DNA of 64,000 bases from Lytechinus variegatus (taxonomy: Eukaryota > Echinodermata > Echinoidea > Temnopleuroida > Toxopneustidae): assembly GCF_018143015.1 (NCBI RefSeq), contig NC_054746.1, positions 14,437,532 through 14,501,531 on the forward strand. The letters run 5' to 3'. A program made the translations under genes and the position numbers. Under the pieces are notes generated by a model that saw only the letters and a program-made list of their open reading frames with translations, was not told where the DNA came from and searched no databases. Positions within the stretch are counted from its first letter, which is position 1; each line of letters begins with the position of its first letter. This document shows, piece after piece, positions 22,858 to 37,800 of this stretch.

Positions 22858-25800
22858 CTGCAGATAGCAAACAGAAACGAAACAAAATGAATCATGTAAA
22901 TATTTTCAATTTGAGAAATAGTGAAACAGAAAACTGACCAACAGAATATGTCTTTCCCATCAAGGCCAAAAATAATTGAAATACTTTTCATCTTTCAGTA
23001 GTGTTGTGGGTGGAATATTCAGACTCTCGTCGTAATCAGAGAGTCGTGTGGTTGAATCTCACCCCGACCTAGCATCCTAAGACAAAGCGTCGATGTACAC
23101 TTTGTCGCTCTCTATCAGGTGTTTAATTGGTACCCAGTAGAATGCAAAAGTCTATATAATATGCATAGCAATTGAGTGGGCAAGTCAGGATCTCATGACC
23201 ATGGTAAAAATACATTTTTAAAGGCTGAGAGGCATTGTTCCAATGTATTACGTGCTATATAAAAGTGGAATATCGTTATCATCAACACAAGTATTGGCTT
23301 CGAATTAAATTGCAATGGTTTAACTCTGGCCATGTTATAAAACTGACATACCTGTATGCACTTAAATTTATAGGGGTTCAACGGATACATATTTTGATAG
23401 GTCATACCTCGATAGGTTGGGGGTCGTGTAGGTGGTCAGTAAGGTCCATTAGAATCTGTGGCATCCACTCAGGGACGTCATAGGGATACGCTTGGACACA
23501 AGCACTCAAGCCTAGGATACCGGCATGTCGCTGGACGATGGCTGTGAATAGAGAATAATTGAAAGACTCATTTATATCAGCTAACATCCCATTTTATCAA
23601 TAAGACAAGGAGGACATGCTGAGATATTATGGAAAGCTTGAATAATCACACAAATTTAAATGAAGCTAATCCATGTATGCATTGAGAGATGTAAAAATTA
23701 AGTTGTTTTTCATGCTTAAAGACAATTCTCAATTCCAATTCAAGGTCTTGACAGATCTTTTTTTATTTTGGAAATACGTGACAACTCGGAAAGATACGAG
23801 CACATATCTAATCAGACTTGGCCACAGCACCTCTACAGCAATGTATGATTTAGATTTTGCTAACTACCTCAGAATATCCATTAGAGAAAGACAGGGCTAT
23901 ATAAGGGATGCATGAGGCGGTGGTGAGGGGGGAAGGGGGGGCAATGTGGGGGTATGATCTAAAGACAAGTCATTACCTCCAGCCGGTGCAGCCAAACTGA
24001 CCACCTTCTTGGTGGGTAGTCTTGTCTTACAAAGGTTCTCAAAGTGGCTCTGCATTCCATTCTCCATTGGAAGGAAGCCACAATGGATCAGACCACTCAA
24101 TGTTGCCCCTGCTACCTCTCTTACCTGGATAGGGAAAATGAAGCCATTATCACTTGACTTGGTTAATTAAGCCTTGTTCATACTCTCAGCATCAAAGACT
24201 AGCAACAAAGCTCACTTGTCTACATTATCAACATCTTCATTGCCTTCAGCATACATGAACTTCAAGAACTGACATCACCAAATTTGAAATTAACATTGCC
24301 ATCATCAGCAGCAACAGCAGCATCATTGTCGTAATTAAAAGCACAACCAACAACATATTATCATGGAGTCATAAACATCACAACTATAATCATCATAACC
24401 ATTAACATCACTATTATCATCATCATAACCATCATCATCAACATCATCATCATCATCATCATCATTAGAACCATCATCACAACCGTCATTATCATCATCA
24501 TCACCATCATCATGATCATCATCATGATCATCATCACCATCATCATCATCACCATCGCCATCACATCATCATCATCATAAGCACCATCATTATCATCATC
24601 ATTAGAACCATCATCATCATCATTAGAACCATCATCATCATCATTAGAACCATCAACATCATCCATATCAAGCTCTGACCCTACCTCAAGGCGGTCATCT
24701 TTGAGTCTGTCTAGCACAATCTGACCAATGGTTTCTATATGTCTGGGTAGACTATTGATAGTGAAGAGGTTGTAGAAGACCATCACCTGCAAGTACTCCA
24801 ACATACTGCATTTGGCTCTCCAGGACTGGCCCTGACCAATCTTGAGAAATACAGACAAGTAAAAGGTTAAGTTCAAGGGAGCATTTTGTGAAAAGACTTG
24901 TCAGATGTTTTATCTGACAAAGTTTGTTTAATCTGACAGTTACCACAGTAACAGTCAGATTTAGCCAACCAAAATCAGTAAAAACTATTAGATCTGACAA
25001 TAAAAACAAAGAAAGTGGTCTACTCTTTACATGGACATATTCAGATTACACATACCCCCATGAGGAACCATAACATGCATTCACAGACACATTGTCGTTT
25101 ACGGATATATTATAAATTAAGAAAAGATAAGAAAAATATTCTTTACAGACAGGTGGTCTTCACAGAGAAGTGGTACCAACAGCAGGTTTGACATTAAAAA
25201 GTAAAATGACAAAAATAAGTTAAATTATATTTGTACCTGTTGTAAAGATGCGAGTATCAGGGGTATCGTCTCTGGTTGCAGTAATGTCTGGGCTAAACAA
25301 GCTAGGGTCATCACAGCTTCAAACCTCAGCTCTTCATCTGATTCACAGCTTTCAAGGGGTGCCAACTGAAATAAATAAGTAAAAAAATAATTGCTTTTAT
25401 AGTGCTTAACACTCACCTTACGTGCTCTGCATTTACCTCACCTGGGTTGAGTGCAGCAAAATATGAATTCATTTCTTGCTGAAAGAAATTATGTGGGAAT
25501 TGAACCCACAACTTCTGTAAGACTGGAGTAAGGTACAACATAACACCATGATACCTCTCATCAACATATTACACACCAATGTATAATAAAACATCACTAT
25601 ACATATACTCTACTTAATTGATTGCTTATCTTTCTCCACTTTATCAAATTTGTGCTATTCATATTTTGAATGATTTTGGTCATATCATAGTTATCGAGTC
25701 AAGGCTTTTATCTGAATTTTCTATAAAGTGTATAACTAACACCAGAATAAACACATAAATGAAAGAAAGGTCAGAGGACGAGAGATGGCTGACTTACCAG

Positions 25801-28800
25801 AGGAAGGTAATGAAAGATCTCTTGAGGTGCAGGAGATACTAGGTTTCCAAGGCTTCCGATGATCCACTTCATCACTAGGAAAGAGGAATAAAATCAATAG
25901 CAAAGTCATTCCATTATTCAGGTTTTGAAAGATTAGCCAAAAAAATCTAGATCACAATCCCTGAGAGAAAGACCCAAGAGTATTTATAAATCATCACAGC
26001 ATAAATTCTAATGTGAAATATGTTGTTAATTTAATGATAAATCCACAGGCAGCGAACCATACACCTCTATTAAGGTATCCGGCGTTAGGTCTTATCCACA
26101 CATGACATTAACCAAATGATGAACAGGTTTCTTTTGTGTCAGAGGAAATGTGTGCACACGTTGACTCTGGAATTATGGTCTAAACCACGCCGTTATCTTG
26201 TTCGTACAATATATACCGACCCACTCTGACCTATGCATTTGTATATTAATTCAAGTCAACTTTCTCTAATTACTCCCATTGAGAAGTCACAGAAATCAGG
26301 GTACACTCACCTGTTTTACATAACCTAATGACCTTCTTCCTCTCATCATCCTCAGCCTTTTGTTCATCTGAAACCTGGATAGCTCCCCAGACGTCAATGT
26401 TTGCCAGAGGAGCCATTTGAGGAAGGATGGACTTCAAGAACTCCTGGCGGTGTGGGGACTCCGTCTTGTTCTCTTGGGACCAGGCGTTGTCATACATGAA
26501 GATCATCACTAAGAAGCTGGTGATCAAATGGAAATGTTGATTGCATCATATAAAAGCATATTAAAGATTTCATCATCTTGGCCATCATCAATATCATCAT
26601 AATTATCATGAGGATTCATTATCAGGATCATCATCACCATCATCACAATCATCACCACTATCATCATCAAAATCAATTGCAGCACCATCATCAACACGTC
26701 CTGATACATACATCACCATCACAATCACCATCATCATCATCACCACCAACATCATCACCATCATCATCATCACCACCATCATCATAACCATCATCATCAT
26801 CATCATCACCATTATCATCATCATCATCATCATCACCTTCACAATCATCATAATCATAATCATAACCATCTTCACCACTTCATAGGAGCAGGAAGTTAAG
26901 GAGTGCTAGACAATAACAGCAACACCCCAGTCAAAGACAAACTCACTAACTGATTTGTGGCATATTCCATGACGGCCTGAACTTCATGCCATCAGTGTAC
27001 AATTTATTCCATGCAAATAACTACATTACCAAAAATATTTATTTTTCAAGGACATCTTACCTGCCAATTTTATCCCTGACATTCTTGTAGCTGTGTGTGA
27101 GATGCTGTCTTATGTAGCCTAGTAGTCTGTGATGAAGGCCCGGTACTCGCCACTCCTGCTGAAACAGACCACCTTGCAAGATGAACAGACGGCTGAGGGA
27201 CCAAAAAAAAGAATTTATTAGCATCCACAATTGTTTAACAGACAAAAATAGAACACATACACAGAAAAAGATACAGCCATAGGTAAAAAACACATCAAAA
27301 ACAAATTGCGGGTTGTGACAGCTTCAAATTACAAGTCAAGCGTAATTCCTCAAGCACGCATAATGGGAACTGCCATCAAATGCAAATCAAGAACAATTTT
27401 TTTTTTACTCACAGGCATTGCGCTTGATTATTTATGCTTGATCTGGAGTTGAATATAAGATTCTTGCAATGCCTTATAATATATACATGATTAAAGTTAT
27501 TTCAATCATGTGTTTGTTGTTACCTAGCATCAAGAAAAGACCCCCTCTCCTCGTCTTCACTGATTGGTTGTTGGGTTAGCCATTCAAACAACCAATGTAA
27601 CTTCCTGGGATCTCTGCTCTCACAAGACGTAGCCATGCACATCCCCCAATCTATGATGGTTTCTGCTGTCACCAATGATAGCGATGTCTTCATGGCAGGT
27701 AGCAATACTGTCTCCCAAAGATTATTGGTCTGCAAGATTAAACATGTCGGGATTAGATTAAATTATGAAGTCAAAGTAGATTCTAAGGACCTCTACTCTC
27801 ACACAAATAAGCCATGCTCATTCATCAATCTATGATGGTCTCCGTTTTTGTCAGGGATAATGATTGTGGCATTTCACAAACCATGTGACATCTCCCCCAG
27901 TGCCCTAGCCTCAACAAGCAATGCAGCCAAAAAGACATGTTTAAAAAGAAATAGTTAAACAACAGGTTGAAGATATATTGGTAGTAATGGTACATGTAGT
28001 TCATCATTATTTCACTTGACAAATAAAGTTACATAGGAAACAAACAAAAAAAATTGATGATGCATAATCTAAATCAACAAGAGGAATGCCATGGACAGAT
28101 AGAGTAAACCAACTGTAGCTGTAAGACATATATTTGAATTTAAGTGGTTTAAGCACAGAAAGATATAAACAATATTGGATATAGCATACCTTTTGGAAGC
28201 CCCAGTGCTTGCTTCCTCGTATAACACCAGCCACCATCTCCATCATACTGCGTTGACTGCTCTCTTGTGAATCTTTGGATAACCTTTCTATATGGGGCTG
28301 GAAGACGGGTAGGAAAGTGTCCCCAAAGTCACGGAACAGTCCCTGAAATTTGAAACCATAGTGAAAGGCAAAAGATGAAGATGAACAGTATTTGTATTGC
28401 CCCATTTATTTGTGAAAAACAGTCAAAGGCTCCCACTCAAAACAATATGCTGCACATAATGTTCTCTTGTATATCCCTCATAATCAGCATCATCATCTTT
28501 TAGATAATCATATGCATGCATGATATGATCTCACTAACCCCCAATGTTGTTTTCTTCTTCTCTTCCTCCTTGTTCCCATTTACTCTTTACTTTTCCCTCC
28601 ATATACACTTTTCTTATATTCTTTTTCATGTCAGATGTACATGTACCTCCCTCTTATCATTTATATTCATATATGGCATGAAATGGTTAATTTGTACATT
28701 TGTGTGTAATCCAGTCACCTGGCTGTGAATGTGATGACAATTGAGTGAACATATACTTTTATCATTCTGTTCATTAGTATTTCTAATTTTTCCTAACATT

Positions 28801-31800
28801 TTTGCTTCTTCGGGATATATACATGCATTCATAAATCAGGATCAGTACCAGGTGAGTGTGTCATAAAGCAATTCTAAAGTTAAGAGCGACATTAAGATCG
28901 ACTGGTAATCCTTTCTTGTGGTAAATGGTATATTAAACTGGCAATGGTTTAGCGCGTAAGAAAGGTTCACCAGTCATTATTAAAGTCGCTCTTAACTTAC
29001 AAACAGCTTTATGAAACAGTCCTTGAACCTTATTCATACTAGTCATACCATCAGACTCTGGACCGTCAACAAGTATTACATAATTACCAACGACGGACCA
29101 TTGATCAGTTAGGAGTTGGTTTTGTTTGTTTGCCTGTACCATGTCACTCACCTTGAAGAGTGTGTACTTCTTGTTATCAAACTTGTCCTTTCCTTTCTTG
29201 TCTTCTAATGACAGGAATCCGACTAGTTTATCTACAAACTCTGCATTGCTGAAATGATCATAGATGATCTGTTCTGTCTCTGACAGCTCCTCCCTGCTAC
29301 GGTCTAGCTTGGGTTGTTCATCATATGGGGCATAAATCTTCATGTTCCTGGAAGCAAATGCATGGTTTGAAATTTTCTGAATAACAGTCACATAGTACAA
29401 GTGAAGTACTATTCAATGGACATCAGTTGATTTGTTTAAATGAGAACCAAATTCCTAATTGAACCTACTATTGAAGTTAAGTTAAAACCACATAACTCCT
29501 AAAATTGATGCCACCTAAAGTTAATCAAAGACTATTCACTTATACCCCTTGATTACAAAGTTAATTCTCTTTCACACTGGTACTGGGTCACCAACAACAA
29601 CATCATCATTATCATCATCATCATCATCATCATCACCATCACCATCACCACCACCATCATCTTTATCATCATCATCATCATCCTCATCATCATCATCATC
29701 ATCATCATCCTTATCCTTATTACCATCATCGTTATCATTATTATTTGCAAGTACCATCCATTGATTAGGGCTAAGAACTTACTTGGGCCAGGTATAGTAG
29801 CCCCAGTGTGTCTTCTCCACAAAGACAGACTGGTCCCACTCCTCTTGGGTGGTTGGTAACCCGTCACACTGGTACTGGGTCCACTTGTTGTCCACCCTCT
29901 CCCCGGGGTTGGGTGGGGCATCCTCGGGAGGGGCGGGGCACCCAGCAGTGGCGTACGGATCTAGGGGCACCATCTTGTGGGGTCGCTTTAGTTGCTTCAG
30001 TATTGCACTCATGGCTGAAATGGCAAGCTGGGGGGGGGGGAACATTTCCATGTAGCAATATCAAAATTATTTCCTTAAATAAATGGTGGAATTCTATTGT
30101 ATACAGAATTATTTTTTTTATTCCATTATATTTTGCCTCACAGCGGCATAATTCAAAATAAATAGGGCAAATCAACTTTATCCCTTTTTGTTTTCCTGAG
30201 AAATCGATCAAACTCAAAAGAACAATGTAGCTCCAAATCCAATCACAGTACAAGCTTTTGAAATAAGAGATAAGAACTAATACCAATGGGCTGAATCATG
30301 AACTTCAAGTAAATTTAGAAATAAATTAATCATAGACAACAGAGTTTGTTTTTAGCTTAGTATTCATGAAAACCAGAGAAGCTTCAAATCCAATCATATC
30401 AGTGGTTACCTTTCGTAAGTGAAGAGTGTCATGTACTAAGAGGGATGTGAAGAGTCTCACTGCAGGAACTGGAGGCGGGGTGTCTTCCCTAAGATGTAGA
30501 CGAAGGAGGGTTGCTGCCATCTGAGCAAACTTCCATCGCCTTGGTTACACAAAGAAGAATGACACAAACATTTGCTATCAATAGAGTTCTTGGATAGGTA
30601 ATAACAATGATAATAATTGTAGATTCATATTGCGCAATTTTTTTTTGTATATACTCAACTGCGCATTACAATAATAAAAGGTAAAATAGTTAACAAGGTT
30701 AACAGTATCAAACAGAACATTATTAAACAATGTGTACATCAAAAATCGGGAAAACATTTATGAAAAAAATAAATAATGGCAATTAAACATTGTTATGGTG
30801 AATGTTTGATTCATGAATATCATTTCAATATCCATGCTCGTCTTTGAAAATGGTAGCATACTCACAATTGACCTTGTTCTATAAGATCCACCAGCTCTGC
30901 TACTAGCTCATTGTACAATCTGTTAAAAATGACATACAACATGGAGGGTATAAATTGATAACTATTGAATTCAAAGAAATCCACTCCCCCTAAAAAAAAT
31001 AAAAACATATCTAATCTAATCTAACCCCTGTAACTGCATTGTGTGAGGAACATATGAAAATAACATTGTTTTCTCAGTCTAACATAGTTAAATCAGCAAG
31101 ATTTGCAACTAACTTCCAAAATGTAATGGAAATCCAACAATTTTTTGCTAACAATAATTGTCATACAATTCTAAGTAATATTTCCATTTTGAAGTTGATC
31201 TTATAAGAGAGACCACGTCAAAGCCACTCCCACTTACCTCATATTTCTTTGGTTGTGTTCATTTAACCTCTGTATTGATGAAGAGTCTTGTTCGGTTGTT
31301 ATGCCGATGTTCAACCCCTCCACTAGATCCTTAGCCTTACTTCTAGCACCATCTGAAACCTAAGGGAGACATGGGAATTAAACACTGAAATATCAATTGT
31401 GTCGTTCTGCACTTTTGACAAACTTAAGCCTGGCTTATTTTATTGTGATATGTTTGTCTAAACCCAATAATCACAGATTACTTTAATTCTACAATTCTTT
31501 TTCTGTATTCATATAATTTGTATAATACATTTTCATGACAAACACAATACATTGATTACTTTCTTGGCATGCATCATGAGTGGACTAAACAATAAAAAAA
31601 ATGATGAAGAATGTAATAAAAAAATCTTCAAATGGAATGAGAAGAAAAAGAAAGTATGAGTATGAACATATAGCCCTACATTCAAAGCATTATGACAATA
31701 TATTTAGTTTCAAATCAATATTCATTTTGCTACCTATACATATGTAGATGATAGAATTAATGAGTAATTTTGTACAGTATACCAACCTTGACAATGATGG

Positions 31801-34800
31801 CAGATGTGTCAAACCCTTTGTTGATCTTCATCATAAGCTGACCCAGAACCTTCATGATAGATGGCTTCTCTGAGTGACCAGCATTGACTATTCCTAACCA
31901 TATGTCTTTCATGAGCGGCCAGTATGGTAGGCAAGCCCAGGAGCTGTTCATGCTGTACCCACTTAGAACATAGAGGGAGCCCTGTAGCAGGAGAGAAAAA
32001 TTGTGATATAATATTTTGTTCCTTTTTGTAATGCTAATTCACATTAAATTGGTGCACTCGATACAAGTAAGACCCATACTATTCTTCTCTATCCCAGACT
32101 GAATACTCGGAAAGGTCTTTCATCCATTCTGCAATCTGCATCACATTTATATGATCTTTTCCTGAGTCAGCATACAAGTTATGCATGATAATCTAATTTT
32201 AGTCGAATCAGGAAAATCAAACTAATCATTTCTAAGATTACGCAGGAATGAAGAGGAATTTGAGGACTTTACCTTGAACTGGTGATGTGGGATTTCCGGA
32301 TCTGGTTTGAGGTTGACTAGAACCTTGGGAATGATTAGCTTCACTGACGAGACAAAATGATCCATCATCTTGAACAACATGACCTGGGCCTTCTTCCTCA
32401 CCTGATTATTATTCAAACATCAATAAACAATTAATATTATTCTTCAAACAATGATTTCATGAGAAATTCTTTAAAATCACAGTTAACTATCCTATTATCA
32501 TAGATCTAGATCATTTACATAAACCAAGCTCTGCATGAAAGCTACGCTGAGATATCACATTGAAAATCACCAATGCAGATATACATATGTTGGAAAGCGT
32601 ATCATTATTGCTTGGAAAAAGGCGACAGCTGGCTGGAATATCATGCCTATTGTGTCATTTTTTTGTCAATTGTACATTTCCTTCCATTTCATCCTATACT
32701 TTTTTTTTATCTGTACATACAAACACTTAGGTGGTAATTCTATTGGATTCAAACACATTTACAGATTTATCTTCTCATTAATCATGCCTCGATCATGAAA
32801 TTTACATTACAAGTGTCTCTTCTTACCTCACTGTACCTGCTTGTAGCAAGTGTGAACAGGTCGCTGTGGATACGTTTATCAAGATCAGTGTAAACATGCT
32901 TGGCTTGTATCAGCATCCTCATCTCATGCTGGAGGTACACCCGATCTATCAACAGGGCTCTTAGATGCTTCTTCTTCCCATGTAACTAAGATGGACAAAC
33001 AATACAGAGAGAGACCATCATTAATCATCATCTCTGTGTAAGATTTCAATCACCTGTATATTAAGGCCACAATGTCAGTATAATATTGATTTTTGATTCT
33101 CTTTATGCATTTATCTACATTTGCCACTCTCCACTCAGGTGATATCAATGGGTACCCAGTAGGACAGAATTCCTTGAATGCTAGCATCTGATCAGGGTGA
33201 CAAATATACACGTTTTCTACATCCACTGACTGTGGCGCATGTATTTCTCAATGAATGTATAAGTGAATTTGAGTTAAATTGAATGGAAATGAACAAAAGG
33301 GAAACTTAAGATTAAGGATGGTATCAAGACACTGTCAACAATTTATTTGGAATATTACCATGAATTAATGCTTCTTACCAAATTTAGATATTAAAAACAG
33401 TGAAAAATAGTAGCAAGAGCCAACACCATCGCTCGCTTATTTAAAACTGTCATCAGTTCATTCTCATGGACATATATCTATTCCATATCATGCAATGGAT
33501 CTACAAAAACTAATAGGTCCAAGCATAAGACTTTTCCCAAACCCAAAGTATTATATATCAAGCATTTCTCTCTGTAAACATACTTACCCTATCTTCCATG
33601 GCTTTCTTGATGATGAGGAAACCTTTCCATCGACTCTCAAAGTCCTTCTTGTCTGCACCCATGTACCACATCAAAGCATTGTTCATCTACATACAGGGGG
33701 GGGGGAGTGGAAGTCCAGTGTGGATAATGTTTGTATAAGACAGGCTCAATAAAAGGCATTTCTATCTGAAAATAATTGGCTAGAAATTTAATACAGACCC
33801 AGTCTACTTCAAAAAATGACACATGAAACAGTTTTGGAATTAATGTGACAATAGCAGCAACACATTACTGGAAAGCTAATATTAACACAGAAAAAAAAGC
33901 TAGAAAATATATTTTTAGAATCAATGGAACGAGTTATGGAAAATGAGAATACTACATATACGTTTATCCAAAATATTATACATCATAGGAAAGTCCATAA
34001 TGAATTCTGAATCTTTGTTAAAACATTAAAAGTGAGAAATTGAGGAATTCTACATGCAAGTGTGTCTGTGAACACAGAACAAAGATTTTGCTTCTTCTTT
34101 AGAACTAATGAGATGCACAGCATATTTACAAGTAAAAGCCAAAATAAGAAAGAAAATATATCAGTTGCTTACATTGATGATGAGTATGATTGACTTGGTG
34201 TCATCTTCTCCCGTTGCTAGGAGATGATTGAGAAGGTCATGCATCACCTGTGCCAGTTCTTCCCTGATACCTGCAAACATCTTCTGTTTGTCCGTTGATC
34301 CTAGAGTCCTCTCCTGGATGTGCATGTCAACCTGACTCTTACTCCTGATAAGAAATTGTACGATATGTTGGTTGATTGATAGAAAAAATTATAAAAGGTA
34401 TAAGGTAGGTCAATCTGCCATATCCCCCTGCCTTTGTCTTGCCAAAATAGGCAATCATAAAGGATGAAGCTTTTGAAACATTCATATAATGTGTCGTTAT
34501 CTTCTCCAAAGATCAATGTGTATTTGGAATCTCTTTTGAAAGACTTCAAAAAATAGGAAGAAGTTTGATCAGCAGGATTTTAAATTCATTCCTATATCCC
34601 ATTCCCAATTCATTTGTCATAGTTTATTAAAGGAGTCTTTGTAAGCTTGTGATTAATATGTGACTTCAAATCATGTCTACAGGTCACATCTTTATCATAG
34701 CTCCTGATGGGATACTAGTGTACACTTTATATCATTTGGCAAGAAGTTATCTACATTTACCAAAGATGGTAAAGATGGTGTGAGAGCACAAAGCACTTAG

Positions 34801-37800
34801 AATCATTTATGTAAAGCCCTTTACAAATGTTGCATATTACTATTAATACTTTTATCAATACTGAAGACATCTATAAATTTATATCTCATCTGGCATGTCA
34901 TTTATAAAATTAGTTACTTAAGTAACAGAATAAATCAAATATAATCATTGTACACACTCACAGCTCTGGAATATATGGCCCCTTCCATTTTGGAAGAAGA
35001 GCTCCAGCCCCAGTCAATATGTTGTATAAGATGGTCAGGCTCTGTAGTAGTTTCTCTCTGAAATAATACAAAATGATGAATTGTTACAAAATCTCATGAA
35101 TTTCCCCATCCATATTGATATCATCATAAATTTGTGAGCTTCTGCTTTAATTAATGGTGGTCCATACTAGTAATTAGAGATTTTATAGGGGAAGGGAGTA
35201 CTTTTTATAAATGCAACCATGGAGGTTCATGATTGAGAGGATCTAACTAAATGAAGGAAGAATATCATCATCATTAACTTCATCACCAAAAGCACCAATA
35301 TCATTCATCATCATCATCGTCGTCGTCATCATCCTTCCATACCTGCTTATAGACTCTCCCTTGATGTAGTTGTTGAGTTTCTCTATCTCTGGTTTGTAGT
35401 AAAAATCTAAGAGTTCTTTCACACAGGCTACTCCATCATCCGAGGGTATATGCCACTTCACACCGAGGTTGTGAATGTCACCAGGTTTGGCCCAGTCCTA
35501 TGACGGAAAATAAGTATCAACAATCATTTTCTTTGAGTGTTACGAATACTTAATCAATGATTATTAATACCACTGCAACAGACTGACAGTAAGGGTTGTT
35601 GTTATTGTCACTCTGATTTCCAAACAATTGATTATTGCTGTCATCCAAAAAGCAGCATCACAATCACCACCATCACCATCACCATCATCATCATCATCAC
35701 CACCATCATCATCATCACCATCATCATCATCACCATCATCATCATCACCAAAATCACCATCACCATCTACAACCTACATATTACTCAACATATGGGACAG
35801 TCGCTTGCATATGACATCACAAATTAAAACTAAATTCTTAAATGAGTTTTCATCAATTTTTTTGCTTTTATCAAACCAACTTTTGTCAGGGTGAAGTTTA
35901 CTAATGAAGCAATACTTACCCTGATGGGCAAGTACTCTGTAAGAGGCCTGTCGAATCCCTCTGCTATACTACAGTACTCCCTGGGATACATGAGGCACAT
36001 CGCTCTGAGCCAGTGCTTGAGTAGCTGGCAGGAGAGTTCGTAACCTTTCTTTGAGGCTACATGAAGGGTAGCCTTCAAGACGTCATTCAAAGTATCCTTG
36101 TAGACAAGGACAGCCTCACTAGGGACTCGTATAACCTACCAACAATAAAATGAAACAAAATCAAATATCAAATCATAAGTGACAATTTGAAGGAAAGACA
36201 GCCAGTATGAGATATTACACAAAATGGTGAAGCAAAATTTCTGCACATCCGTCAGAACTAAAGATCGCCTTGAGAACCTTTGATGCCCCCCCCCCCCCAG
36301 TAAATTATCTTTATCTATATTATATGTTATGTTTATTTGATGATTAAGCAAGTTAAAACCATTGAAGGGAATGTTTAGCATTATAGTGTTGCTGCATACT
36401 TTTTTGCAATGTGCATGTGGTGTTTACTGTTCTTTCACTACCAGATTTGTGAATGCATTTACAACATTTCCAGACCACAGGTCTAAAATCTGTTTTTGTT
36501 TAATTCTGCTCTTTACATTTTCTTTACTCTGTAAAGCTATACGCTTCATTACCCCATGAATAATAGCACAGGAGTGGAGGGGGGGGGGGGGTAAACTCAC
36601 CTCAGAGAGAACTTGTAGATTGAAGAGAATTTCTTTATCTAACTCTTCCTCCAACTGAACCTCTTCTGATGTAAAGGCATCTAGTATCTTCTGACTACAG
36701 TGAGGCACAAACTTGGATAGAGTGTATGTGGGATTCACCTATGAAAATAAAGGACATCAGTGCATTATAATGTAAACATCATTTGGTTAATTAAAAACAA
36801 AACTTAGACATGTTTTCATACAACCTTCTATCTGATTCAGCACAAAATAACAATCATTTAATAATTCTGCCACATCATTGTATTTTCACACTAAGCTATG
36901 GTCAAGCTATGTCAAAATGTGGAAAAAAATTTGAAAGCAATAGTTGTGAAATATTGTTTATGTGAATTGATAGTTTTCACTGTAAAACCCCTTACACTTC
37001 ACACGTTAAAATCAACATCTAGTGAATCAATCCTCATTAACAAGTCAATCAGAAAAGAAGGAAAAGCAACCAATCTTCTGATAATTCCCTCACAGGAATG
37101 TGCTGGTTTCTAGAATCAAAGAGTAAAACCTGAAACAACACAACTTTAAAAAAAAATAATTTCTTGAACATACCTTGGCCGCTGCCCTGCACATGTTGGC
37201 AATAATTTTACCCGACACCTTAGTTTCCAAAATGGATGATGAAACATAGCGGAACAGTCTATCAGCAGCTGCCTGTGAGATTTGAAAGAAAAGGAAAAAA
37301 AAATTACATATTGAATACTTGGGGTTGATAATATAGACAATTATTCTTGGCATAACTAAACTGTATGATGGGTGGATCAGTTTCAACTCTCGTCTTTGAT
37401 CATCCACCAACTATGACATCACACTCGACCTCCATGACATTGTGTCTGACCATGTACCATAACACATGACATCGTTTTCTGATCTTGCACCATATCAATG
37501 TGCCTGACCTTGCACCATATAACATAACACCGAGTCTGACCTTGTACTATAATATTTTGTCCGACATTGTACCATGTACCGAGACATTCTACTCTAAAAC
37601 ATGAAATTAAATCTGACCTTGTACCACAAACCATATACTATTACTATTCTATACTTTTCATTGTGTCTGACATTGCACAGTAATGTTTTAAGTCGGACAT
37701 TGTACCATAAACCATGACATTGTGTCTGACCTTGTATATCTGAGGTGAGCTCTGAGAACAGATGGTACTGAATGTTGATGACAATCCTACATCCACCATG

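Noticed and set aside
24840..24840. Alternative exon 36 acceptor six codons' worth further in (after TTGGTCAG)
   Set aside because: It would remove residues that align without gap to the human protein; the CAAG acceptor before ATTGGTCAG keeps the length.
26578..26878. His-, Ser- and Met-rich proteins
   Set aside because: (TCA)n microsatellite translated in several frames.
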